In this document: piece by piece, positions 33,399 to 42,965 of the stretch
How positions within the stretch are numbered: the first letter of the stretch is position 1
Layout of the letters: every line of letters starts with the position of its first letter
Assembly (NCBI RefSeq): GCF_016623615.1
Contig: NZ_JAEHFX010000006.1
Coordinates: 186,001-250,000 of the forward strand
Origin: Adhaeribacter terrigena
Lineage (GTDB): Bacteria > Bacteroidota > Bacteroidia > Cytophagales > Hymenobacteraceae
Direction of reading: 5' to 3'
DNA length: 64,000 nt
The notes under the pieces: generated by a model
The model's input: the letters and a program-made list of their open reading frames with translations, nothing else
What the model was told of the DNA's origin: nothing
Databases searched by the model: none
Made by a program: the position numbers and the translations under genes

Positions 33399-34334
33399 AT
33401 GGACGCGCTTAAAGAAACAAATTTCGAATTCCTGGGTCAGACCGGTTTTTACCGCGGCAAAGTACGCGATGTGTATTATTTCGGCAATAAATTAGCCATT
33501 GTAGCCACCGACCGCATTTCGGCTTTCGACGTGGTTTTGCCCCGCGCCATCCCTTATAAAGGACAGGTACTGAACCAGATAGCCGCTTACCATTTAAAAG
33601 CCACCTCCGATATTGTTCCGAATTGGGTATTAAACCAACCCGATCCGAACGTTGCCATCGGCCATTTCTGCGAACCTTTTAAAGTGGAGATGGTTATACG
33701 TGGGTATTTAGCGGGCCACGCCTGGCGCGTTTACCAAAGCGGTGAGCGCTTGCTATGCGGGGTTACTTTACCGGAAGGCCTGAAAGAAAACGACCGTTTG
33801 CCGGAACCCATAATTACGCCAAGCACCAAAGCCGACCAGGGCCACGACGAAGATATTTCGCGGGAAGAGATTATCCGTCAGGGCATTGTAAGCGAAGCAG
33901 ATTACGTGCAGCTCGAAAGTTATACCCGTGCTTTGTTTAAACGCGGCACTGATCTTGGAACCAAGCAAGGCCTGATTCTGGTTGATACCAAATATGAGTT
34001 CGGGAAACTGGATGGCCAGATCTACCTGATCGATGAGATCCACACCCCTGATTCTTCGCGGTATTTTTACGCGGAAGGTTACGAGGCAAGGCAAAATAAC
34101 AACGAGCCACAGAAACAACTTTCCAAGGAGTTCGTAAGGCAATGGCTGATCGAAAATAACTTTCAGGGCAAGGACGGGCAGCAGATACCCGAAATGACGG
34201 ACGAAAAAGTGCTGGAAATTTCGGAGCGCTACCTGGAGCTTTACCACAATGTTACCGGCCAGAAGTTTGTAAAAACCGGCTACCAAGGCATTTTGGAAAG
34301 AATTGAGAAAAGCATAAAAGAAAACATTTTTTAA
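33399..34334 (+). CDS. purC: Phosphoribosylaminoimidazole-succinocarboxamide synthase
   Basis: 311 aa, the longer eukaryote/Bacteroidota-type SAICAR synthetase. Landmarks: [85 protein letters not shown] and [12 protein letters not shown]. It joins CAIR and aspartate with ATP in purine synthesis. The gene stands apart from other pur genes here. Confidence 0.96.
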   Translation: MDALKETNFEFLGQTGFYRGKVRDVYYFGNKLAIVATDRISAFDVVLPRAIPYKGQVLNQIAAYHLKATSDIVPNWVLNQPDPNVAIGHFCEPFKVEMVIRGYLAGHAWRVYQSGERLLCGVTLPEGLKENDRLPEPIITPSTKADQGHDEDISREEIIRQGIVSEADYVQLESYTRALFKRGTDLGTKQGLILVDTKYEFGKLDGQIYLIDEIHTPDSSRYFYAEGYEARQNNNEPQKQLSKEFVRQWLIENNFQGKDGQQIPEMTDEKVLEISERYLELYHNVTGQKFVKTGYQGILERIEKSIKENIF

Positions 34335-34402
34335 CGCGAATTTTTACAAAAGTCTCGTTACTTTTTACTACATTCGCACTTTAAACCATATTACCCCGAC
34401 GT

Positions 34403-34780
34403 ATGAAATACACGATCGATAAAAAAGAGAACTATACCGTCATTACCATCGACGAGAAAAAGCTTGACACGACGATTGCCCCTGATCTGAAGTCGGAATT
34501 CGTGAAGCTCAACGCCGAAGGTATCAATAACCTGATCCTGGACCTGACCAACGTAAAATACACTGACTCTTCCGGCCTGAGCTCGATCCTGATCGCTAAC
34601 CGTTTGTGCAATTCTTCTAACGGCCTGCTGATCCTTACCGGCCTGCAAGACCACGTAATGAAGCTGATCACGATCTCTAAACTGGAATCTGTACTGAACA
34701 TTCTGCCAACCGTAGAAGAAGGCATCGACCGCATTTTTCTGCACGAAATTGAGCGCGACCTGACCAACAAGGAAGACTAA
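34403..34780 (+). CDS. STAS domain protein (anti-sigma factor antagonist-like)
   Basis: 125 aa, one STAS domain. The phosphorylation site region NLILDLTNVKYTDSSGLSSI carries the conserved DSSGL serine, and the strand-helix pattern of the SpoIIAA fold is intact. Such proteins bind and release partner switch kinases or sigma regulators. No kinase or sigma gene is adjacent, so the partner is unknown. It lies 24 bp before RNase Z on the same strand and both may be co-transcribed. Confidence 0.88.
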   Translation: MKYTIDKKENYTVITIDEKKLDTTIAPDLKSEFVKLNAEGINNLILDLTNVKYTDSSGLSSILIANRLCNSSNGLLILTGLQDHVMKLITISKLESVLNILPTVEEGIDRIFLHEIERDLTNKED

Positions 34781-34804
34781 CGAAACCTTTTAACGGGAGC
34801 AGGA

Positions 34805-35737
34805 TTGGATTTTGAACTCAAAATACTGGGCAGTTCTTCTGCCATTCCTGCTCCCAACCGTTTCCATACGGCCCAGGTACTAACTGTTGGCAGCCATCTG
34901 AATTTAATAGATTGCGGTGAAGGCACCCAAAGCCAGCTTATGCGGTATAAGATCAAGCATCACCGCATACTCAATATTTTTATCAGCCATCTGCACGGCG
35001 ACCATTACTTCGGTTTATTCGGGTTGCTTTCTACCATGCATCTGCAGATGCGCACTACCCCTTTGAATTTGTTCGGGCCTCCCGGCTTAGCCGAATTGCT
35101 TACCCTTCAGTTCAAGGTTTCCAATACCAACATCAATTTTCCGATCACGTTTCACGAAATAGACCCTACGGTTTACAAGCGGATCTACGAAGATAAAACC
35201 ATTACGGTGCACACGCTGCCCATGCAGCACCGCGTGCCCTGCTGCGGCTTTTTGTTTAAAGAAAAACCCAAACCGCGCCACCTGGTAAAAGAAAAACTTC
35301 CCTCCTTCCTTACCCCGCCGCAACTCGTTCGCCTCAAATTCGGGGAAGATATTAAAGACGAGCACGGCAAAATACTGGTGCGCAACAAAGACGTCACCAC
35401 TTCCCCCAAACGCAGCCGCAGCTACGCCTATTGCTCCGATACCAAATACAAAGAAGATATTCTGCCTTACATTCAGGGGGTAGACCTGCTTTACCACGAA
35501 GCAACGTTTATGCACGATATGGTTGAACGCGCGGCATATACCCACCACAGCACGGCCCAACAGGCAGCTACGTTAGCCGCCAAAGCCAATGTAAAGCGTT
35601 TATTCATCGGCCATTTTTCGGCCCGTTATAAAGACCTTACCCCTCTTCTGGAAGAAGCCAAAGCCGTTTTTGAAAACACCGCGCTCGCTATAGAAGGCAA
35701 AACCATCGGCATTCTGGAATATGATTTCCGGGACTGA
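34805..35737 (+). CDS. rnz: Ribonuclease Z
   Basis: 310 aa metallo-beta-lactamase-fold nuclease that trims tRNA 3' ends. Zinc motif SHLHGDHYFGLFGLL (HxHxDH), the later AYCSDTKY and LYHEATFMHDMVERA, GHFSARYKD, and the exosite-like region between 150 and 190. Start codon is TTG at 34805 preceded by GGGAGCAGGA, a usable ribosome-binding site; no ATG in frame precedes the conserved start FELKILGSSSAIP. The chromosomal tRNAs of this window lack encoded CCA, so this enzyme is needed for them. Confidence 0.94.
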   Translation: MDFELKILGSSSAIPAPNRFHTAQVLTVGSHLNLIDCGEGTQSQLMRYKIKHHRILNIFISHLHGDHYFGLFGLLSTMHLQMRTTPLNLFGPPGLAELLTLQFKVSNTNINFPITFHEIDPTVYKRIYEDKTITVHTLPMQHRVPCCGFLFKEKPKPRHLVKEKLPSFLTPPQLVRLKFGEDIKDEHGKILVRNKDVTTSPKRSRSYAYCSDTKYKEDILPYIQGVDLLYHEATFMHDMVERAAYTHHSTAQQAATLAAKANVKRLFIGHFSARYKDLTPLLEEAKAVFENTALAIEGKTIGILEYDFRD

Positions 35738-35874
35738 ATTGATTGTTAATTTTTAATTAGCGAATCAGACTTTTTAAGGCTGAAACCATAGCGTTTTTTT
35801 ATCGCAGCTTTTTCTTTTTTCAGAGAATTGATCAAACTGGTTTTTGCCGCCAACTTTCTTTCTGTGCTGTAATT

Positions 35875-36450
35875 ATGTCTGAAATTCTCAAAAATCATAT
35901 TAGAAAGTTTGTTAATTTAAGTGAGGAAGAATTCGCTGCAGTTCTTTCATTTTTCAGAACGGCAGAAGTAGCTAAAAAGGAAAATTTACTAACGGAAGGG
36001 CAAATATGCGGATCCAATTATTTTGTTTTAAAAGGTTGTCTTCGGAAGTTTTTTATAAACGACAAAGGCATCGAACAAACTACTGAATTTGCGATCGAGA
36101 ACTGGTGGATCACCGATCATATCTCATTCGAGCATCAAACCAAGTCTGAATTTTACATTCAGGCAGTAGAACCTTCTATCATTCTAATGATTGACCGGGA
36201 TTCGCAGGAAAGGTTACTGGAGCTGCACCCAAAAATGGAACGGTATTTCAGATTTATTTATCAGAGGGCTTATGCTGCGGCACAAATGCGCATTAAATAC
36301 TTATTCGATCTTTCGAAAGAAGAATCTTACCATGCTTTCTACAGCAAATATCCTGAATTTGTGCAGCGCATTCCGCAATATTTGTTAGCCTCATTTTTAG
36401 GTTTTACACCGGAATATTTAAGCGAATTAAGAAAGAAAAAACGTTCTTAA
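35875..36450 (+). CDS. Crp/Fnr-family transcriptional regulator
   Basis: 191 aa. N-terminal cyclic-nucleotide-binding-like beta-roll (about 1-120: EGQICGSNYFVLKGCLRKFF, QTTEFAIENWWITDHISFEH) and a C-terminal helix region with LLASFLGFTPEYLSELRKKK as the recognition helix. No Fe-S cysteines and no clear cAMP-binding arginine. The next gene (36514) is an AhpD-like enzyme on the same strand; such pairs are common in Bacteroidota, so it probably regulates that gene. Confidence 0.9.
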   Translation: MSEILKNHIRKFVNLSEEEFAAVLSFFRTAEVAKKENLLTEGQICGSNYFVLKGCLRKFFINDKGIEQTTEFAIENWWITDHISFEHQTKSEFYIQAVEPSIILMIDRDSQERLLELHPKMERYFRFIYQRAYAAAQMRIKYLFDLSKEESYHAFYSKYPEFVQRIPQYLLASFLGFTPEYLSELRKKKRS

Positions 36451-36482
36451 ACCAGTTTAAGTTTTAATGGTTAACGTTTGAA

Positions 36483-36490
36483 TACCTTTG
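36483..36490 (+). promoter_or_regulatory. -7 box of the AhpD-like gene
   Basis: TACCTTTG 23 bp before the ATG at 36514. It overlaps the longer open frame from 36478, which argues for 36514 as true start. Confidence 0.55.
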
Positions 36491-36513
36491 CCTTGTCATC
36501 AAAACTTACAACC

Positions 36514-36954
36514 ATGAGCAAAAGAATAAATATCCAGGAAGTGGAACCTAAAGCCTATAAAGCGATGCTGGGTTTAGAAGGTTACTTAGCCACCACCGAT
36601 ATTAGCAGAACGCATAAGGAACTCATAAAAATCAGGGCATCCCAGATTAATGGCTGCGCCTTTTGCATAGATATGCACACCAAAGATGCACTTAAAAACG
36701 GCGAAACCAACCAGCGTATTTTCTTATTGAATGCCTGGAAAGAAACCGATTTATATTCTGAAGAAGAAAAAATAATTTTAGCCGCAACCGAAGAAATTAC
36801 TTTAATTCACAAGGAAGGCCTATCGGAAAAAACATACCAAAAAGTGATCGAAACATTTGGGGAAAATTATGTAGCCCAACTGATCATGTTTGTGGTAACC
36901 ATTAATGCCTGGAACCGGATCGCCATAAGCACGCATTTAGAAATTCCAAAGTAA
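36514..36954 (+). CDS. Carboxymuconolactone decarboxylase/AhpD-family protein
   Basis: 146 aa from the ATG at 36514 (MSKRINIQEVEPKAYKAM). All-helical AhpD-like fold with the redox motif GCAFCIDMHTKDALKNGE (CxxC followed by His), which in AhpD relatives reduces peroxides or alkylhydroperoxides; other members decarboxylate. Immediately follows a Crp/Fnr regulator, which suggests an oxidative or chemical stress response. A strong terminator follows at 36973. Confidence 0.9.
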   Translation: MSKRINIQEVEPKAYKAMLGLEGYLATTDISRTHKELIKIRASQINGCAFCIDMHTKDALKNGETNQRIFLLNAWKETDLYSEEEKIILAATEEITLIHKEGLSEKTYQKVIETFGENYVAQLIMFVVTINAWNRIAISTHLEIPK

Positions 36955-36972
36955 AAACCATAAAATAAAAAA

Positions 36973-37015
36973 GGCAAAAGCGAGAGAATTTAACTTCGCT
37001 TTTGCCCTTGTTTTT
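36973..37015. terminator. Intrinsic terminator after the AhpD-like gene
   Basis: GGCAAAAGCGA, 12-nt loop, TCGCTTTTGCC, then a T run. Confidence 0.75.
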
Positions 37016-37205
37016 ATAGAAAGCAATATTAAATTAAATCAGTTTAAGCATGCTTTAGGCTATACTTTTCAGACTGAAAACAATACCGTTTTTAACTTAA
37101 AAACGCTCAGAAAACATTTGATTTAGATCGAAAAAATTTACTTGTCTGGCTTTCTTCTTTTCATGGCTGTAAGTATTTTGTTATGAAGGTTGAAAAGAAT
37201 GTTTC

Positions 37206-38852
37206 TTATTGATACAACTTCCGGTAATATTCATCGGCCATTCTATCGGAATCGAAATATGGAAGCACAGCACGCATGCTTTTTTTCATGATGCGGAGCC
37301 ATTTGCTGCGGTCTTCATAATACATCGGAATAATTTCGCGCTCCAGAATGGCCATCATGTTCTGGTAGTCGATATCATCTTGTACTTCAGAAGGCAAATT
37401 GCTGTCTACAACCGGGAAAAGGAAACTGTTTTCGCCATGGCGGCCAAATTCGGGAATCCAGCCATCCTGCACCGAAAAGTTAATGGCCCCGTTCATGGCC
37501 GCCGTCATGCCGCTGGTGCCCGATGCTTCCCGCGGGCGGCGGGGCGTATTCAGCCAGATATCGGCGCCCTGTTTCAGTTTCCGCGACAGATCGATCTCGT
37601 AACCGGTAAGTACGGCAAAATTCTTCTTCTTATGAGATAGCCGGATGAGTTTGTTAAACACGTCGATGGCATTGTAATCGAACGGGTACGGTTTGCCAGC
37701 CCAGATCACCTGCACCTGGTCTTGTTCGCAAACCAGTTTATAAAACCGTTCCAGGTCGCGAAGTAAAAGGTCGGCCCGTTTGTAAGCGGCAAAACGGCGC
37801 GCCCAGACAATGGTCAGCACATCGGAGCGGAAAAGTTTCCCGGTCTGGTCGGCTACCACTTCAAAAAGCGGCTTTTTCATTTCGGCTTTGCGCCGCGTCA
37901 GGCCTTCATCGTCGTTAATTTCCAGGGTTTTGTATAATGCCTTATCGCGCCAGAAACCGTTGTGCTGCGCATTGGTAATGGCTATAATTTCCGAAACTTG
38001 CTCGTTTCCGTACCACATTTTCCGGGCAACTTCCCCGTGCAATTGCGAAACGCCATTAGCCCGTTTGGAAAGCCGCAAAGCCGCCAGCGTATGGTCGAAA
38101 CTGTTGCTCCGGATGCCGGTAATATAGCGCACGTCTTCCAGATCGAGGTTTTTAAAATACGACATGGAATGCAGAAAATGGATATCGTGTTCTTCGTTGC
38201 CGGCTTTTTCGGGCGTATGGGTGGTAAAAACCAGGCGTTTACGCACTTCATTTACGTCGCGGTATTTATCGTAAAGGTGAAAGGCCAGCGGCAGGGCATG
38301 CGCTTCGTTCATGTGATGAATGGCGGCCCCGCCTAAGGCTTCCACTACTTTTGCGCCGCCTATGCCCAGCACAATGCTTTGCGCAATGCGGGTAGAAACT
38401 TCCTGATCGTAGAGTTTGTGGGTAATGGTGCGGGCCAGGTGGTCGTTCTGCGGAATATCGGTGGTGAGCAGGTAAATGGGCACCGTGCCGAAAGTGGAAG
38501 GTTTCAGGACCAGGGCTTTAACCCAAACCGGGTGGTTATGAATATTGACCTGCACCATAATGTCCGTTTCTTCCAGGTAAGTGTAGAACTTTTTCTGAAA
38601 CTGAATACGCATGCTCAGGTCTTCGTGGCGGCCCTGGTCGTAATAACCGAATTTCCAGAGCATGCCTATCCCGATCATGTTCTGGCGCAGATCGCGGGCG
38701 CTGCGCATGTGCGAACCTGCCAGAAAACCCAGGCCGCCCGAGTAAATCTTAAGTGCCTGGTGAATACCGAATTCCATGCTGAAATAAGCAACCCGCTCGG
38801 CATATTTTTCATTAATATCGTACGGATGATGCCATTTGCTGTATTGTGCCAT
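37206..38852 (-). CDS. glgP: Alpha-glucan phosphorylase-like protein (short GT35 form)
   Basis: 548 aa, the short alpha-glucan family form rather than the 800-aa classic enzyme. Landmarks: RVAYFSMEFGIHQALKIYSG, LGFLAGSHMRSARDL, NEAHALPLAFHLYDKY, FTTHTPEKAGNEEHD, WARRFAAYKRADLLLRD and TPRRPREASGTSGMTAAMNG. Expected role: release of glucose-1-phosphate from glycogen-like glucan. In the last motif classic phosphorylases have the PLP-binding lysine (GNMK, GMK); here the position is Thr (GMT), so PLP-dependent catalysis is doubtful (see findings). Single gene. Confidence 0.85.
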   Translation of the reverse strand: MAQYSKWHHPYDINEKYAERVAYFSMEFGIHQALKIYSGGLGFLAGSHMRSARDLRQNMIGIGMLWKFGYYDQGRHEDLSMRIQFQKKFYTYLEETDIMVQVNIHNHPVWVKALVLKPSTFGTVPIYLLTTDIPQNDHLARTITHKLYDQEVSTRIAQSIVLGIGGAKVVEALGGAAIHHMNEAHALPLAFHLYDKYRDVNEVRKRLVFTTHTPEKAGNEEHDIHFLHSMSYFKNLDLEDVRYITGIRSNSFDHTLAALRLSKRANGVSQLHGEVARKMWYGNEQVSEIIAITNAQHNGFWRDKALYKTLEINDDEGLTRRKAEMKKPLFEVVADQTGKLFRSDVLTIVWARRFAAYKRADLLLRDLERFYKLVCEQDQVQVIWAGKPYPFDYNAIDVFNKLIRLSHKKKNFAVLTGYEIDLSRKLKQGADIWLNTPRRPREASGTSGMTAAMNGAINFSVQDGWIPEFGRHGENSFLFPVVDSNLPSEVQDDIDYQNMMAILEREIIPMYYEDRSKWLRIMKKSMRAVLPYFDSDRMADEYYRKLYQ

Positions 38853-39204
38853 CTTTATATCGCGACGGAAACAAGGTTCCCGATTTGGTTAGTTAAAAAA
38901 AACTGATCTGTTCGAAACGCTGCTTTTTCCGGAAGTGGTATACCTTTTACCTGCGAAACTCCTGCTCACTTACAAATCCGGAAGCGCTTCAGCAAGCTTT
39001 TAAACGGTTCAGCGGTATTCCAGTTCAAATAATTTCAGCCGAATGCATTTTTTAGTTTGTTGCGGAAACAGAATACCGGGTTAATACTTTTTAATGGGAA
39101 AACCATAACGTTTTATGGCAGTTAATGAAACTGCAGTTTTAAGGCGCTGACTTTTTTAACTCAAAAGCATAGCGTTTTTCCGGCAGAATTCGCACCTTTC
39201 GGGT
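38853..39204. other. Intergenic region between divergent genes
   Basis: 350 bp. Two reverse-orientation copies of the interspersed element (39100-39114 and 39163-39178) and a partial forward one near 38936. The second copy lies 27 bp before the transporter start. No gene. Confidence 0.5.
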
Positions 39205-40011
39205 ATGCATGCCACCACCACCTTTCAAAACAAAAAAACGCAGCTCTTTGTAGTGCTCAGTGCCATTTTTATTGCCAATGCTTTGCTGGCCGAACTCATT
39301 GGGGTGAAGATCTTTTCCGGGGAAACCCTACTGGGTCTGCCGCCGGCCCAGATGCAATTATTAACCGATTTCCGGCTCGATTTTAACCTGACTGCCGGCG
39401 TGGTTATCTGGCCGGTGGTTTTTATTACTTCCGATATCATCAATGAATATTTCGGAAAAGAAGGAGTAAAACGCGTGAGCTGGCTGGCCGTGATCCTGAT
39501 CGTTTACATGTTCCTGGTAATTACGGCGGTTACGGCTTTACCGCCAGCGCAATTCTGGCTTGAAGTGAACAACAAAGATGCCGCCGGACAACCTTTCAAC
39601 ATCGATTTTGCTTACAACAGCATTTTCCGGCAGGGCGGGGGAATTATAATTGGTTCGGTTACGGCATTTTTGCTGGCGCAGCTTTTAGATGCTTCGGTTT
39701 TTCAATGGTTGCGCAAACGCACGGGCACGAAAATGATCTGGCTGCGCGCAACGGGCTCCACGGTAGTTTCGCAGCTGGTAGATAGTTTTGTGGTGCTTTT
39801 TATCGCGTTTTTTCTTTTCGGGAACTGGAGCATGGACCAGATCATTTCGGTAGCCATTATTAATTACCTGTATAAATTTTCGGTAGCCGTTTTGCTTACC
39901 CCGGTTTTATACCTGGCTCATTACCTCATTGACCTGTATTTAGGAAAAGATGCCGCCCACGCCCTGGAAACCGAAGCCGTGCTTAATCCTTTGGCGCATG
40001 ATAAGGATTAA
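39205..40011 (+). CDS. Queuosine precursor transporter (YhhQ/VUT family)
   Basis: 268 aa with 6-7 membrane helices. Family landmarks: FVVLSAIFIANALLAELIGV, FNLTAGVVIWPVVFITSDIINEYFG (quoted: VIWPVVFITSDIINEYFG), and the later GSTVVSQLVDSFVVLFIAFF. YhhQ proteins import preQ0/preQ1 for queuosine synthesis in tRNA. The insert between helices 3 and 4 (EVNNKDAAGQPFNIDFAYNS) is typical of the Bacteroidota group. Lone gene, plus strand. Confidence 0.92.
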   Translation: MHATTTFQNKKTQLFVVLSAIFIANALLAELIGVKIFSGETLLGLPPAQMQLLTDFRLDFNLTAGVVIWPVVFITSDIINEYFGKEGVKRVSWLAVILIVYMFLVITAVTALPPAQFWLEVNNKDAAGQPFNIDFAYNSIFRQGGGIIIGSVTAFLLAQLLDASVFQWLRKRTGTKMIWLRATGSTVVSQLVDSFVVLFIAFFLFGNWSMDQIISVAIINYLYKFSVAVLLTPVLYLAHYLIDLYLGKDAAHALETEAVLNPLAHDKD

Positions 40012-40274
40012 TGTTTAATGGTTAGAACCAAAATAAAATAAAATAAAATGTGGTCTTCCTTTGATTTATTATTTTTTTGAATCCCGTAGTAGCGTTAAGT
40101 TTAAACTCTACGCTACAATGGAATTATTATTTATGAGATCGCTTTATTAACAAGGAAGCTGGGTTTTTCTTTTGAGCTGACTGAATAAGATTCGATTTAC
40201 TAGTCATTAATCATTATTCCCTGATCATTAATTGCGCAGCATTTCGTTACTTTGCACAAATTAATTTCATTGCT

Positions 40275-41255
40275 ATGGCACGAATTTTAACCGGCATTCA
40301 GGCAACCGGCCGGCCGCATCTGGGCAATTTACTGGGCGCTATTATCCCGGCAATTGCTTTATCCGAAAACTCGGCAAATGAATCGCTTTATTTTATTGCG
40401 GATCTGCATTCTTTAACCACCATTCGCGATGCGGAAACCATGCGCGCGAATACATATGCGGTAGCAGCTGCCTGGCTCGCCTCCGGATTTGATACAGAAA
40501 AGCATATTTTTTACCGCCAGAGCGACGTGCCGCACGTTACCGAACTGACCTGGTATCTGAGCTGTTTTACGCCGTTCCCGATGCTGGCCAATGCCCACTC
40601 GTTCAAAGATAAATCGAACCGGCTGGCCGATGTAAATGCAGGTTTGTTTACCTATCCGGTTTTAATGGCCGCCGATATTTTAATGTACGATGCCGATTTT
40701 GTGCCCGTAGGCAAAGACCAGATCCAGCACCTGGAAATTGCCCGCGACATAGCCAGCGCTTTTAACAACAAATACGGCGAAACGTTTGTATTGCCCCAGG
40801 CTAAAGTAGAAGAGCACATCATGACCATTCCGGGTTTGAACGGCGAAAAGATGAGCAAAAGCTACGGCAACATCATCGATATATTCGTGCCGGAAAAAGA
40901 ATTACTGAAAACTGTGCGCAGCATTGTTTCAGATAGCAAAACGCTGGAAGAACCCAAAGACCCGGAAACGGATACTACGTTCAAGTTATTTGCTTTACTG
41001 GCTACGCCCGAAGAAACCGAAACCATGCGCCAGCATTACCTGAACGGCAATTACGGTTACGGTCACGCCAAAACGGCTTTGTACGAAGTAATTATGCGCC
41101 GTTTTGCAAAAGAACGCGAGATCTTCAACTATTACATGAACAACCTGCCGGAACTGGATGCCAAACTGAAAGTGGGTGCCGAAAAGGCTTATGCCATTGG
41201 CAGCGAAACACTGAAAAAGGTTCGGGAAAAAGTTGGCTATCTGCCGAAAGTCTAG
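40275..41255 (+). CDS. trpS: Tryptophan-tRNA ligase
   Basis: 326 aa class Ic synthetase. ATP motif GIQATGRPHLGNLLGAI (HIGH equivalent HLGN), substrate pocket YFIADLHSLTT and YPVLMAADILMYDADFVPVG, DQIQHLEIARDIA, and the second ATP motif GEKMSKSYGN. Full length. Strong terminator at 41271. An AT-rich ATTAATCATTA tract lies upstream (40200-40234). Confidence 0.96.
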   Translation: MARILTGIQATGRPHLGNLLGAIIPAIALSENSANESLYFIADLHSLTTIRDAETMRANTYAVAAAWLASGFDTEKHIFYRQSDVPHVTELTWYLSCFTPFPMLANAHSFKDKSNRLADVNAGLFTYPVLMAADILMYDADFVPVGKDQIQHLEIARDIASAFNNKYGETFVLPQAKVEEHIMTIPGLNGEKMSKSYGNIIDIFVPEKELLKTVRSIVSDSKTLEEPKDPETDTTFKLFALLATPEETETMRQHYLNGNYGYGHAKTALYEVIMRRFAKEREIFNYYMNNLPELDAKLKVGAEKAYAIGSETLKKVREKVGYLPKV

Positions 41256-41270
41256 ATTGTTTTCTTATTA

Positions 41271-41298
41271 AAAAGCCACTGCAAAACAGTGGCTTTTT
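41271..41298 (+). terminator. Terminator of trpS
   Basis: AAAAGCCACTG-CAAAA-CAGTGGCTTTTT. Confidence 0.9.
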
Positions 41299-41433
41299 GT
41301 ATTTAATCGGCCAAAAACGATACGGCAATAATACCTGTGCGGCAATAATTCAGAACAGCTACGCCTTTATTTTCAAATGCTGCCTTCCGGATACACAAAC
41401 TCCTGACTATGAAAAAGAACAAACCTGTAAACC

Positions 41434-42219
41434 ATGCATTCCTGGGGTAAAAAACATTTGCTTAACCGGAAAACTTTTGGGGCTATAGCAGGGTTTTTGA
41501 TCCTGTTTTTTATTTACCATTTCCCGGAATTTTATTCGGATTTACGGATCATGGCAGTTTTTAAGATCGGTTTTTTAGCCGTAGCAATTATAATGGCTAA
41601 AACGCAGGGCTGGAAAGGTTTGGGGGGCTATGGGCTCGGCTTAAAAACTGGCTGGTACAGGCACTTGTTTTCAGGTTTTTTTATTGGGTTGCTGTGCTTT
41701 GCCGCTTCCTTTTTTATTTCCGTGCTGGCCGGTTTTGAAAAAATAAGTGCTGTTCATTTAATTTCAACCCTGGCCCGGCAACTCCCTTTCATTCTGCTCA
41801 TGACCGCTATTCCCTCCCTGGCCGAAGATATTCTGACGAGGGGTTATTTGTACGCGCACGCAGGTAAAGCAGTAAACCCCCTTTTATGGATATTTCTTTC
41901 GGCGCTTATCTATGTTTTAAATCATATCTGGCGGTTGCAGGATGGGACGGCTGTTTTAAGCTACCTTTTTTTCTTGGGTTTAGTGCTCGCTTTTGCCGTG
42001 GTAATTGGCAAATCACTTTGGCTCGCTTTCGGCATTCATTGGGGCTCGAACGTTGCCTTCGAATCTTTCAAGGTCTTTTTACCAACAACTGAAACTTCAA
42101 CAACCAATGGCAGCACCTGGGTGCTGGCCGGAACCTGGGGAGCACTGCTTTTGGTATTCGTTATATTCCGCTTCGCTAAAAAGAAACCCGAAATTCCGCT
42201 ACTTGCACCCTTCAAGTAA
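41434..42219 (+). CDS. CPBP-family membrane protein (Abi/CAAX-like)
   Basis: 261 aa with about 7 membrane helices. The CPBP signature is partly kept: PSLAEDILTRGYLYAH (normally EExxxR; here the first Glu pairs with Asp, AED-I-L-T-R), then ALIYVLNHIWRLQDG (NH..) and FGIHWGSNVAF (H-W.SN). Members are membrane-embedded glutamic-type proteases or related proteins. Because one of the two acidic residues is Asp instead of Glu, activity is uncertain. Start chosen at the ATG 41434; the C-terminus is cytosolic and Lys/Pro-rich. Confidence 0.78.
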   Translation: MHSWGKKHLLNRKTFGAIAGFLILFFIYHFPEFYSDLRIMAVFKIGFLAVAIIMAKTQGWKGLGGYGLGLKTGWYRHLFSGFFIGLLCFAASFFISVLAGFEKISAVHLISTLARQLPFILLMTAIPSLAEDILTRGYLYAHAGKAVNPLLWIFLSALIYVLNHIWRLQDGTAVLSYLFFLGLVLAFAVVIGKSLWLAFGIHWGSNVAFESFKVFLPTTETSTTNGSTWVLAGTWGALLLVFVIFRFAKKKPEIPLLAPFK

Positions 42220-42253
42220 AGCGAACGCAGAAAGCTGGCCGGCAAAAAAAACC

Positions 42254-42826
42254 TTACTCCCCGATCACAAAATTTTCCACTTCTTTTACTTCGCCGGCAT
42301 CTAAATTCCCGAGCTGCATATTGCCAATGCGCACGCGTACCAAACGCAGGGTCGGGAAACCTACCGTGGCGGTCATTTTGCGAACCTGGCGGAATTTGCC
42401 TTCGCGGACGGTAATGGAAACCCAGCTGGTAGGGCCGTGGCGGTCGTCGCGGATCTTGCGGCGGCGCTGCGGAAATTCGGGAACCTGTTCTACTTTAAAA
42501 GCTTTGCAGGGCAGCGTCTGGTAGGTTTCGGAACGGTGCACAATTTCTACGCCTTCCTGTAATTTTGCAATGGCTTCGTCGGTAATAAGGCCATCTACCT
42601 GCGCGTAATATTCTTTTTCTACCTTTTTGCTCCGCACCAGTTCGCTCATTTTACCATCGGTGGTTAGCAAAAGCAAGCCTTCACTGTCTTCGTCCAGGCG
42701 GCCAATACTCATAGTTCCTTCGGGGAAATCGTGAAATTCGCCGAGGAGTTTTTTACTTTTTAATTCGCACACAAACTGGCATAAATAGCCGTACGGTTTG
42801 TGAATAATGAAATGTCTGTGCTCCAT
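42254..42826 (-). CDS. rluE: 23S rRNA pseudouridine synthase, RluE type
   Basis: 190 aa, catalytic domain only (no S4 domain). FIIHKPYGYLCQF at the start, the catalytic Asp motif SIGRLDEDSEGLLLLTTDG, YYAQVDGLITDEA, and WVSITVREGKFRQVRKMTAT near the end. RluE of E. coli modifies U2457 of 23S rRNA; the short form and these motifs suit RluE best, although the target base cannot be proved from sequence. Convergent with the CPBP gene. Confidence 0.88.
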   Translation of the reverse strand: MEHRHFIIHKPYGYLCQFVCELKSKKLLGEFHDFPEGTMSIGRLDEDSEGLLLLTTDGKMSELVRSKKVEKEYYAQVDGLITDEAIAKLQEGVEIVHRSETYQTLPCKAFKVEQVPEFPQRRRKIRDDRHGPTSWVSITVREGKFRQVRKMTATVGFPTLRLVRVRIGNMQLGNLDAGEVKEVENFVIGE

Positions 42827-42870
42827 AAATCTAATTTCTGCCGCAAATTACCGGCAGACTTCTTCAACAA

Positions 42871-42909
42871 AAAACGCTATGCTTTTCAAGCGGAAAAGCA
42901 TAGCGTTTT
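42871..42909. repeat. Facing pair of the interspersed element, perfect hairpin 1
   Basis: AAAACGCTATGCTTTT (42871-42886) and its exact complement (42894-42909) around a 7-base loop: a 16-bp stem. Confidence 0.85.
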
Positions 42910-42965
42910 CGAGGTACAAAGATACAGAAACCGGCAGAGCTTTTTGAATTAAGCCAGTAACAAAA

